A DNA stretch of 64,000 nucleotides from NCBI GenBank assembly GCA_938049225.1, contig CALICM010000007.1, forward strand, positions 61,584 to 125,583, given 5' to 3'. Shown one piece after another: positions 35,234 to 42,776 of the stretch. The first letter of the stretch is position 1, and every line of letters begins with the position of its first letter. Origin of the DNA: an uncultured Paracoccaceae bacterium. GTDB lineage: Bacteria; Pseudomonadota; Alphaproteobacteria; Rhodobacterales; Rhodobacteraceae. A program made the translations under genes and the position numbers. The notes beneath the pieces are model-generated. The model saw nothing but the letters and a program-made list of their open reading frames with translations. It was not told the DNA's origin and did not search any database.

Positions 35234-36517
35234 ATGGCCCGCACCGCCCCCTTCGCTGGTTTCGAATGGATGATCGCCTGGCGCTACCTGCGCGCCCGCC
35301 GACGCGAGGGTGGGGTCAGTGTCATGTCCGTCATCTCGGTCGTCGGAGTGGCGCTTGCTGTCTTCGCTTTGATTGCCACTTTGGCCGTAAGATCCGGCTT
35401 TCGCACGGAATTCGTCAACACCATCATCGGCGCCAACGCCCATGTCACGCTTTATGCGACGCCTAGCTATGATGAAAATGGCGTGCTGACCCGGGGCTTT
35501 GCCGACTTCGATTCGCTGACAGCGAAGGTCTCTCAAGTCCCTGGTGTCACCCGTGCAGCGCCACTTGTAACCAGCCAGGTCATGGCCGCGGCCCAAGGTC
35601 GCAGCACCGGTGTCGAGGTGTTTGGCGAGCGCCTGGACGACGTCAAAACCATCCCACTCATTAGCACCCCCGAGCAGGCCCAAGGCGATCTTGAGCGCTT
35701 TGACGAAGGGGTTGCAATCGGCTCGGGCGTCGCGCGCGAGTTGGGCATCGGGGTCGGCGATAACATCCGCCTAATCTCGCCTGACGGCACGCCGACACCT
35801 TTTGGGGTTACCCCCCGCATCACCGATTACGAGGTTGTCTATATCTTCCAAGTGGGCCGTTACGACATCGACCGAACACGGATCTATATGCCGCTGGCCG
35901 AGGCGCAGAGTTATTTCAACCGCGAAGGGCTGGCAGACGCTTTAGAGGTTTTGGTCGAGGATCCCGAGGCTGTTGATACGGTCGTCCCCGGCATCGTCGG
36001 TGCCACCGGGGGCGCGCTTTATGGGTTCACCTGGCGCGACCAATGGCAAAGCTTTTTGCAGGCCCTGAAGATGGAGGACAACATCATGTTCGTAATCCTC
36101 TCGATCCTGGTGCTGGTGGCCTCGATGAATATCGTCTCGGGCCTGATCATGCTGGTCAAGAACAAGGGGCGTGACGTGGGCATTCTGCGCACGATGGGCC
36201 TGTCCGAGGGGTCGATCTTGCGGGTGTTTTTCATCTGTGGGGCGTCGATCGGGACGGTTGGGACAATCATTGGTGTGTTGATGGGTTGCCTGTTCGCCAT
36301 CTACATCGATCCCATTTTCAACGCAGTGAATTTTATTCTGGGGGGCGGGGTATGGGATCCGTCGGTGCGGTATCTGTCAAAACTGCCGGCCGAGTTACGA
36401 CTGGACGATGTGTTGAGTGCCGTTGCTCTGTCGCTGGGTCTGTCTTTTACCATCACCTATTTCCCAGCGCGCCGCGCGGCGCGGCTGAACCCGGTCGAAG
36501 CCTTGCGCTATGAATGA
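35234..36517 (+). CDS. lolC: Lipoprotein-releasing ABC transporter permease (LolC/LolE family)
   Basis: 427 residues. One membrane helix lies near the N-terminus (VSVMSVISVVGVALAVFALIA). A large periplasmic domain follows (about 50-265), then three C-terminal helices of the FtsX/MacB permease fold (IMFVILSILVLVASMNIVSG and others). The segment MNIVSGLIMLVKNKGRDVGILRTMG is the coupling region. Only one permease is present, so it probably works as a homodimer (LolF-like) with LolD. It would release lipoproteins from the inner membrane to the LolA carrier. The stop overlaps lolD by 8 bp. Confidence 0.93.
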   Translation: MARTAPFAGFEWMIAWRYLRARRREGGVSVMSVISVVGVALAVFALIATLAVRSGFRTEFVNTIIGANAHVTLYATPSYDENGVLTRGFADFDSLTAKVSQVPGVTRAAPLVTSQVMAAAQGRSTGVEVFGERLDDVKTIPLISTPEQAQGDLERFDEGVAIGSGVARELGIGVGDNIRLISPDGTPTPFGVTPRITDYEVVYIFQVGRYDIDRTRIYMPLAEAQSYFNREGLADALEVLVEDPEAVDTVVPGIVGATGGALYGFTWRDQWQSFLQALKMEDNIMFVILSILVLVASMNIVSGLIMLVKNKGRDVGILRTMGLSEGSILRVFFICGASIGTVGTIIGVLMGCLFAIYIDPIFNAVNFILGGGVWDPSVRYLSKLPAELRLDDVLSAVALSLGLSFTITYFPARRAARLNPVEALRYE

Positions 36518-37190
36518 CGCGCTACATCTTGAGGGGATTGAGAAAACCTATAATCCCGGGCGACCGAACGCGGTGCATGTCCTGAAAGGGGCAAGTGTCG
36601 CCATTGCCAGTGGCGAGGTTGTTGGGTTGCTGGCCCCCTCGGGTGCGGGGAAATCCACCCTGTTACACATCGCAGGCCTGTTGGAGACGGCGGATAGGGG
36701 CCAGATCCGCATTGGCGGACAGACCGCCAGCGGGGTCAGCGACCGCATCCGCACCGGGCTGCGCCGGGACCGGATCGGCTTTATCTACCAATTCCATCAC
36801 CTGTTGCCCGAGTTCTCGGCGCTGGAAAATGTCATGCTGCCGCAGCTGGCCGCCGGCCAGTCCCGCACTGCGGCAGCGACACGCGCCGAGGATTTGCTGA
36901 CCCGCGTAGGGCTTGCGGACCGCATCACCCACCGCCCCGCCGAGTTGTCGGGGGGTGAGCAACAGCGTGTTGCCTTTTGCCGCGCCCTGGCGAATGCGCC
37001 CAGCCTGCTGCTGGCGGACGAACCGACAGGGAATTTGGACCCAGAAACCTCGGACACGGTTTTCGCCGCGATGCTAGAGGTGGTTCGCGAAACCAACCTG
37101 GGCGCCTTGATCGCCACTCACAATTTGGCGCTGGGCGCCCGGATGGACCGGGTGCTGCGGCTGGAAAATGGGGTGTTGGTGTCAGCGTGA
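36510..37190 (+). CDS. lolD: Lipoprotein-releasing ABC transporter ATPase LolD
   Basis: 226-residue ABC ATPase. Walker A is GLLAPSGAGKST, the signature is LSGGEQQRVAFCRALA and Walker B is LLLADEPTGNLDPET; the H-loop is ATHN. IYQFHHLLPEFSALENVMLPQL is the LolD-type Q-loop region. It powers LolC-type permease. The ATG lies within the lolC end, so the two are translationally coupled. Ten bases after its stop begins the kinase/Thg1-like pair. Confidence 0.95.
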   Translation: MNDALHLEGIEKTYNPGRPNAVHVLKGASVAIASGEVVGLLAPSGAGKSTLLHIAGLLETADRGQIRIGGQTASGVSDRIRTGLRRDRIGFIYQFHHLLPEFSALENVMLPQLAAGQSRTAAATRAEDLLTRVGLADRITHRPAELSGGEQQRVAFCRALANAPSLLLADEPTGNLDPETSDTVFAAMLEVVRETNLGALIATHNLALGARMDRVLRLENGVLVSA

Positions 37191-37200
37191 GGAGGCCAAC

Positions 37201-37638
37201 ATGGAGATTCTGATCTTTTGTGGTCTGCAAGGCTCGGGCAAGTCCAGCTACTACAAAACCCATTTCGCTGACACCCATCTGCGCGTGAATTTGGATATGC
37301 TGCGGACGCGGCGCCGCGAGCAAGCGATTTTCGAGGCATGTCTGCGTGTTGGCCAGCGGCTGGTGGTGGACAATACCAATGTCTCGCGGGAAGCGCGGGC
37401 GCTGTATTTGGCTGCGGCGTTGAAGGCGAATTTCCAAGTGGTGGCCTATGTTTTTGATGTTCCCTTTGACATTTGCGCGGCGCGCAATGCGGCAAGGGTC
37501 GGCCGGGCGCGGGTGTCGGATGCTGGGCTGCGTAGCATGGCAAAGCAGATGCGCGCACCAACATTCGATGAGGGGTTCCAAAGAATAATAACGGTGGACT
37601 CGACAGGCGAGATTGCGACGACCTTGGAGGCTGAGTGA
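37201..37638 (+). CDS. P-loop kinase resembling polynucleotide 5'-kinase domain
   Basis: 145 residues. Walker A is GLQGSGKSS at 8-16. VNLDMLRTR near 29-37 matches the N-x-D-x-R block of T4 Pnk-type RNA/DNA 5'-kinases, whose Asp acts as general base (D32 here). VVDNTNVSREAR and AARNAARVGRAR supply the second strand and lid arginines. The protein is thus a minimal AAA_33/Pnk-like kinase, probably phosphorylating a 5'-OH nucleic-acid end or a small molecule. The ATG at 37201 follows GAGGAGG. Its stop overlaps the next gene's start (TGATG), so it is tightly linked to the Thg1-like protein. Confidence 0.75.
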   Translation: MEILIFCGLQGSGKSSYYKTHFADTHLRVNLDMLRTRRREQAIFEACLRVGQRLVVDNTNVSREARALYLAAALKANFQVVAYVFDVPFDICAARNAARVGRARVSDAGLRSMAKQMRAPTFDEGFQRIITVDSTGEIATTLEAE

Positions 37639-38393
37639 TGATGTTCGATGATCTCGACAAGAAGATGCGGGCGTTTGAAAAGAGTGTGGATCAGTTTCAC
37701 TCGGACGGCGCCTATTTGATAGCGCGTCTGGACGGGCGCGGATTTACCAAACTGACCAAAGAAACACTGAACCTCGAGCGGCCTTTTGATGATCGCTTTC
37801 ATGCTGCGATGGAAAAGACCTGCGAACATTTGATGTCGACAGGGATCGCGGTGCGTCTGTGTTACACGCAAAGTGACGAGATCTCGCTTTTGCTGGATCG
37901 GGATCGACCGTCCTACAATCTGAAATCACGAAAGCTATTGTCGGTGCTCGCCGGTGAAGCGAGCGGTGTGTTTTCGTTGGCGGTAGGGCATCCTGTTTGT
38001 TTTGATTGCAGGATTTGCCCGATGCCAGGGGCTGGAGAGGTATCGAATTATTTTCGATGGCGCGCCGAAGACGCACGGCGTAACGCGCTGAATGCCTATT
38101 GCTATTGGACGCTGCGGCGACAGGGGCTATCAGGGGGTGCTGTTGATCAGAGGTTGTCAGGCGAGAGTTTAGCTGACAAGCGGAGTTTTCTTGCCGGGAG
38201 TGGGATTGATTTCGACACCGAGGCGATTTGGAAGACCAGCGGCGCCTTTCTGTTTTGGGATGTGGTTCGACACACCGGTCAGAATCCACTGACGGGTCGG
38301 TGTGTTGAGACAACGCGGAACCGTCTGAGTTGGACTGATCCCACGCCGGTGGGAGATCAGATTGCGACGCTGGTCCGAACCGTTTTGGGGTGA
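37638..38393 (+). CDS. Thg1-like 3'-5' nucleotidyltransferase (tRNA-His guanylyltransferase family)
   Basis: 251 residues. The Thg1 catalytic blocks are intact: LIARLDGRGFTKLTK with metal Asp32, YTQSDEISLLLDR with Asp80 and Glu81, and the family motif YFRWRAEDARRNALNAYCYW. Bacterial Thg1-like proteins add nucleotides 3'-to-5' to the 5' end of tRNA, using ATP or GTP to activate a 5'-phosphate, and can repair 5'-truncated tRNAs. The ATG at 37638 overlaps the kinase stop and follows GGAGG by 7 bases; a GTG three bases earlier is also in frame. G+C is visibly lower than in nearby genes, suggesting transfer. Confidence 0.88.
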   Translation: MMFDDLDKKMRAFEKSVDQFHSDGAYLIARLDGRGFTKLTKETLNLERPFDDRFHAAMEKTCEHLMSTGIAVRLCYTQSDEISLLLDRDRPSYNLKSRKLLSVLAGEASGVFSLAVGHPVCFDCRICPMPGAGEVSNYFRWRAEDARRNALNAYCYWTLRRQGLSGGAVDQRLSGESLADKRSFLAGSGIDFDTEAIWKTSGAFLFWDVVRHTGQNPLTGRCVETTRNRLSWTDPTPVGDQIATLVRTVLG

Positions 38394-38426
38394 GGCGCTT
38401 GCACCTGCGTTACCGTATAACGGGGG

Positions 38427-39317
38427 CTAGCCATTGCAGATGTTTTGCAGGGCGACCCAGTCGTGGTCCGTGGTCAGCATTGGGGTCGGAGTGGCCGTGG
38501 GCGGGCCTGGCGCGAACTGGCTATTGCGCATGGCGCGGGCCATGCGGCGGGTGTCGCGGGGTTCGATCTGACCCGAGGTGAGAAACCGCAGGATATCGGG
38601 CAGCGAGCGGTCGGCGAGCCAATGCGCCAGCGGGGTGTTTTGTGGGGCGAGGCTTTGACCCAAGGCCACCCAGCTCGCGACCTGCTGGGCGGATGGGGCC
38701 GCCTCGATGGTTTGGCGGCTAAGTAGGACGGTACCGTCTGGCAAGGCGGCAACGGGCGGGCCCTCCCATGGCATCACGACCACCTCAACACCCAGACGGC
38801 CGCTGATCAACGCAAGCGCGCGGGTGCCGTCTGGCGCATCGCACGGCGGGGTGGCCAGCGCATCGCGGATGCCCACACTAATCAAACGGGCCTGTTCGGG
38901 CGAAACCAACGCAAGGGCACGGGCGCGCAGTAAATTGGGCCCCCAAAGCGCGGCCGCACCTGCGGCGAGCAGGACCAGGGTCAACAACAGGGGCACACGC
39001 AAGCCGCTTCTGCGCTTGGGTTCGTTGCGGATGCGGATGGTGGCCGTCACCGTCGCGATGGCTTGGATCATTTCGGCATCGGTCAACTCGAGCACCTCGC
39101 CACTGCCGGGATCGGCGGTGTAGCGGGTGGTTGCCCCGTTCGTCTCGGCGATCTCGACCGCCGCCAGGGACCAATGGGTCAGCGGATGGTCGTTGAAGTC
39201 GCTCAGCACCAGCGAGGCGTTGCCGAACGAGACCACAACCTCGCGCCATGGGTCTTGCGGACCCTCGCGCCAGCGGCCTTGGGCCTCTAGCCGGATGAAT
39301 TGCTCTAAGGCGGTCAA
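38427..39317 (-). CDS. Membrane protein with degenerate M48-peptidase-like domain
   Basis: 296 residues. A cytoplasmic N-terminal part (about 1-105, FIRLEAQGRWREGPQDPWRE) precedes one membrane helix (VPLLLTLVLLAAGAAALW) and a periplasmic region. The segment AALPDGTVLLSRQTIEAAPSAQQVASWVALGQ lines up by eye with the M48 pattern ALPGG-x-ivl-x-gLleaA-x-spdevAgvlAHE, but the zinc-binding HExxH is absent. It may be an inactive relative, conserved in Rhodobacteraceae as a hypothetical protein. The gene is convergent with the Thg1-like gene. Family assignment is tentative. Confidence 0.5.
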   Translation of the reverse strand: MTALEQFIRLEAQGRWREGPQDPWREVVVSFGNASLVLSDFNDHPLTHWSLAAVEIAETNGATTRYTADPGSGEVLELTDAEMIQAIATVTATIRIRNEPKRRSGLRVPLLLTLVLLAAGAAALWGPNLLRARALALVSPEQARLISVGIRDALATPPCDAPDGTRALALISGRLGVEVVVMPWEGPPVAALPDGTVLLSRQTIEAAPSAQQVASWVALGQSLAPQNTPLAHWLADRSLPDILRFLTSGQIEPRDTRRMARAMRNSQFAPGPPTATPTPMLTTDHDWVALQNICNG

Positions 39318-39385
39318 TGGGTACCAGGATACGGGTTAAGGTGGCAGTTTGCTGGCGCGACCCTAGCGGGGGTGGGTGTCTTGGC

Positions 39386-41017
39386 TCAAGCCCCCGGGGG
39401 CAGCCTATAGTTCATTTCGGTCAGCTTTTCGCGCAGGTGGCGTTTCGAGATCTTGCCCGTGGCAGTGTGCGGGATCTCGTCCATGAAGACCACATCGTCC
39501 GGCACCTGCCATTTGGCGAAGCGTGCGGCGATGGTTTCCAGAATGGTTTCGGGCACCGGATCGGTATCGGGTTTGCGGACCACGACAAGGATCGGGCGCT
39601 CGTCCCATTTGGGGTGGGGAACACCGATGGCGGCAGCCTCGGCCACATCGGGGTGGTTGAGGGCGGCGTTTTCCAGCTCGATCGAGCTGATCCATTCGCC
39701 CCCCGATTTGATCAGATCCTTCGAGCGGTCGGTGATCCGTACATAGCCATGCGGGTCGATGGTGGCGATATCGCCGGTGTCGAACCAGCCTTCGGCATCG
39801 GTGGATGCGGTGTCGGCATGCAGATAGCGTTGGATCACCGCCGCGCCACGGGCCCAAAGCTTGCCCTGGGTTTCGCCATCCCAGGGTTGCAGGGCGCCAC
39901 TGTCATCCGTGATCTTGATATCGACGGAAAAGGGTGGATGGCCAACGGTTTCTTGCACGTCGACGCGGGCGGTGGGGTCCAACGCCAGAACCTCGGGCTT
40001 GAAGGTGCAGACCGTTCCAATGGGTGAGGTTTCGGTCATGCCCCAGGCGTGCAGAACTTGAACCCCGTAGTGATCCTGAAACCGCTCGATCACCGCGCGC
40101 GGGCACGAGGAGCCGCCGATAAACACCCGTTTCAAGGTGCTCAGGCTCAACCCTTCCGCATCCATATGGGCCAGCAGCATCATCCACAGGGTGGGCACGG
40201 CCGCGGTGGTGGTTACACCCATCTCGAGCATCTCGTGAAGCGCTTGGGGGCGCAGGTCACGGCCCGGCAGGACCATGGCGGCCCCGGACATGGGGGCCGC
40301 ATAGCCGATGGACCAGCCGTTGGCATGGAACAATGGCACGACGGGCATCATCGTATCGGCGGCACTCAGGCATATCATATCCGCACCATTGGTGGCCATC
40401 GCATGCAATGTGTTGGATCGATGGGTATAGACCACGCCTTTGGGGTTGCCGGTGGTCCCCGAGGTATAGCAGATCCCACAGGCATCAGTTTCATCCCCAG
40501 CCACCCACTCGAAGTCACCATCCACGGCGGCGATCCAATCTTCGTAGTTTTGGGGCCCGGGCAGGGTGGTTTGTGGCATATGATCAGCATCGGTCAGGAT
40601 AATAATGTGCTCGACCGTCTCGAGGCGGTCCCAAATACCTTCGATGACTGGCACCAGATCCAGGTCGATCATCAGCACCTTGTCGCGGGCATGGTTAATG
40701 ACATAGACCAGTTGATCGGAGAAAAGACGCGGGTTCAGCGTATGCAAGGCAGCGCCCGCACCGGGGACACCGTACCAAACCTCCATATGGCGGGCGGTGT
40801 TCCAGGCCATTACGCCGACCACGTCGCCCCGGCGGATGCCCATGGCGTTCAAGGCTTGTGCCACATGCAAAGCGCGGGCGCGCACGACCGACCAACTGGT
40901 CTCGGTAATCGGTCCTTCGACCGTACGGGTGATCAAGGGACGATTGGGATGAAACCGTGCGGCATGGTCAATGATCCGGCTGACGCGTAGTGGCCACTGT
41001 TGCATAAGTTGATGCAT
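39386..41017 (-). CDS. Long-chain fatty-acid--CoA ligase family protein
   Basis: 543-residue AMP-forming acyl-CoA synthetase. The P-loop ICYTSGTTGNPKGVVYTH, HANGWSIGYA, HAWGMTETSPIGTV, the WFDTGDIATIDPHGYVRITDRSKDLIKSGGEWIS block (hinge) and the catalytic lysine in TGKISKRHLRE are intact. It would activate a medium- or long-chain acid, or a dimethylsulfoniopropionate-derived acid as in DmdB-like relatives; the substrate is not resolved. It is a single-gene unit, divergent from the sulfotransferase pair. Confidence 0.88.
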   Translation of the reverse strand: MHQLMQQWPLRVSRIIDHAARFHPNRPLITRTVEGPITETSWSVVRARALHVAQALNAMGIRRGDVVGVMAWNTARHMEVWYGVPGAGAALHTLNPRLFSDQLVYVINHARDKVLMIDLDLVPVIEGIWDRLETVEHIIILTDADHMPQTTLPGPQNYEDWIAAVDGDFEWVAGDETDACGICYTSGTTGNPKGVVYTHRSNTLHAMATNGADMICLSAADTMMPVVPLFHANGWSIGYAAPMSGAAMVLPGRDLRPQALHEMLEMGVTTTAAVPTLWMMLLAHMDAEGLSLSTLKRVFIGGSSCPRAVIERFQDHYGVQVLHAWGMTETSPIGTVCTFKPEVLALDPTARVDVQETVGHPPFSVDIKITDDSGALQPWDGETQGKLWARGAAVIQRYLHADTASTDAEGWFDTGDIATIDPHGYVRITDRSKDLIKSGGEWISSIELENAALNHPDVAEAAAIGVPHPKWDERPILVVVRKPDTDPVPETILETIAARFAKWQVPDDVVFMDEIPHTATGKISKRHLREKLTEMNYRLPPGA

Positions 41018-41166
41018 CGCGATGATCCTCCCCTAGGGCTATTGGTGCCGCCTTTGCCTGTGGCGGCTGTTCTGGTTTGGCCCCAGACTAGCATGGGATT
41101 GCGACAGGCAAAGGGCTGAGTTGGGGTTGCTTGACCAAGATCAGCCCACGGCTTAGGGGAGAGGTC

Positions 41167-41967
41167 ATGTTGCTGAAATCCAAAACCCTGCCCGCCGCTG
41201 GACCGTACAAAGCTTTGGTGGAAGTCTATGGCAGCGCGGGGCAGATGAACCATCACATACACGTGTCGGCGGCGCACCGATTTATCTATTTCTCGAACCC
41301 CAAAGTCGCGTGTTCATCGACCAAGGCGACGCTGAACTTGGCGGTGGCGGCACGCGCTGGACAAAAGGATTTCGCCATCCGTTCGATGGAGGAGGTACAT
41401 GCGCGGGCGCATAATCTGTTGGACAAGCCGGGCACGGTCACGCGCCCGGTGTTCAACAAAATGATGCGTGATCCAAAGGTGTTTCGGTTCAGTTTCACGC
41501 GCGAGCCGGTGGGACGGTTTTGCTCGGCCTATTTGAGCAAGCTGGATGTGGGCAAGCGCGCCTCGGGCATGGCGCGTCGGCTTTGGGCACATTTGGGGTG
41601 GCCCGCAGATTATCCGCTGACGCTGGAAGAATTTGGCGAGCTGTGCGCCGCAGATCCGGCAATCCGGGATTTTGATCCGCATTGGAAGCTGCAGCGGACG
41701 CAGATTGCGTATGATCATGTCGATTATGGCTTTCTGGGCGAGCATCATCGTTTTGCCGAGGATTTTGCTAAGATCTCGGCCCGGATTTTTGACGGCGATG
41801 TGGTTCCGGTCTTCGACACACGGACCGAGTTTCAACGCGTGACCACCGCAAAGAAGGTCGCACAAACGGTGTCCGACAGCCTGCGCCGCAACATCGAGGC
41901 GGCCTATGCCGCGGATTTCGACATGCTGGCCGAGATCGAGGCCAAGGGCCTGAACCGGATGCCATGA
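41167..41967 (+). CDS. Sulfotransfer_2-family sulfotransferase, copy 1
   Basis: 266 residues. The 5'-phosphosulfate loop FSNPKVACSSTKATL and the 3'-phosphate motif FRFSFTREPVGRFCSAYL match Sulfotransfer_2 (carbohydrate O-sulfotransferase-like) enzymes. DPHWKLQRTQIAYDHVDY is a shared C-terminal block. It would use PAPS to sulfate a glycan or other acceptor, perhaps surface polysaccharide. The ATG at 41167 follows GGGGAGAGG; the frame is open upstream. It overlaps copy 2 by ATGA and the two proteins are clear tandem paralogues. Confidence 0.82.
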   Translation: MLLKSKTLPAAGPYKALVEVYGSAGQMNHHIHVSAAHRFIYFSNPKVACSSTKATLNLAVAARAGQKDFAIRSMEEVHARAHNLLDKPGTVTRPVFNKMMRDPKVFRFSFTREPVGRFCSAYLSKLDVGKRASGMARRLWAHLGWPADYPLTLEEFGELCAADPAIRDFDPHWKLQRTQIAYDHVDYGFLGEHHRFAEDFAKISARIFDGDVVPVFDTRTEFQRVTTAKKVAQTVSDSLRRNIEAAYAADFDMLAEIEAKGLNRMP

Positions 41968-42740
41968 CCCAGGGCGCTGCGGCTGCACTGGTGGCGCATT
42001 ACGGCAAAGCCGCGGTGATGAACCGGCGGATCCATGTGTCGCAAGAGTACGGTTTCGTCTATGTCAACAACCCCAAAGTGGCTTGTTCGACCATCAAGGC
42101 GACGCTCAATTTGGCTGTCGCCGCGCGGACCGGACGCACTGACTTTGGCTTTGCGACGCTGACCCAAATCCACGACCGCCACCACACGCTGCTGGCCCGT
42201 CCACGCGAAGTTGGGCGCGCCGCGTTCGATGCGATGATGATCGACCCGGGCATCCTTCGGTTCACTTTCACGCGCGATCCAGTGGCGCGGTTTTGCTCGG
42301 CCTATTTGGACAAGCTGGCGGGTGGGGCGGGCAGCTCGCGCATCGCGGGGCGGTTGTGGGCGTATATGGGCTGGCCCGCCGACAAGGTTTTGACGTTGGA
42401 GGCCTTCGCGGAGTTATGTGCGACAGACCGCAGCGTACTGACGATGGATCCGCATTGGCAACCACAGCGGGCACAGATCGCGTTTGACGTAGTTGATTAC
42501 AGCTTTATCGGTGCGCAGGAACAGTTTGCGTTGGATTTTGCAAGCGTTTTGGAGCGGATTTTCCCAGGCCAAGGGATGCAAGCTGTCGATACGCGGACGA
42601 TGTTTGGGCATCGCTCGGCGGCCCGGCAGGCCCTGGCGGACCTGCCGGATACCGTTCAGCAGGCGGTGCGGCGCGCTTATGCAGCCGACTACGATATGCT
42701 GGCCGAGATTGCCGCGCGGCGGCTGAATACGCACCCGTAA
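41964..42740 (+). CDS. Sulfotransfer_2-family sulfotransferase, copy 2
   Basis: 258 residues, paralogous to the preceding gene: VNNPKVACSTIKATLNLAVAA, FTFTRDPVARFCSAYLDKL and DPHWQPQRAQIAFDVVDYSF align with its blocks. Start codon overlaps the first copy's stop, so they are co-translated. It ends shortly before a hairpin that separates it from the convergent haem peroxidase gene. Acceptor unknown; tandem pairs often differ in acceptor position. Confidence 0.82.
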   Translation: MTQGAAAALVAHYGKAAVMNRRIHVSQEYGFVYVNNPKVACSTIKATLNLAVAARTGRTDFGFATLTQIHDRHHTLLARPREVGRAAFDAMMIDPGILRFTFTRDPVARFCSAYLDKLAGGAGSSRIAGRLWAYMGWPADKVLTLEAFAELCATDRSVLTMDPHWQPQRAQIAFDVVDYSFIGAQEQFALDFASVLERIFPGQGMQAVDTRTMFGHRSAARQALADLPDTVQQAVRRAYAADYDMLAEIAARRLNTHP

Positions 42741-42741
42741 A

Positions 42742-42766
42742 GGACCGCCCCGATTAGGGACGGTCC
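42742..42766. terminator. Hairpin between convergent genes
   Basis: GGACCG (42742-42747) pairs with CGGTCC (42761-42766), with an inner CCC/GGG. It lies in the 36-bp gap between the sulfotransferase and peroxidase stops. No long T tract, so only a probable bidirectional terminator. Confidence 0.45.
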
Positions 42767-42776
42767 CGGGTCGACC

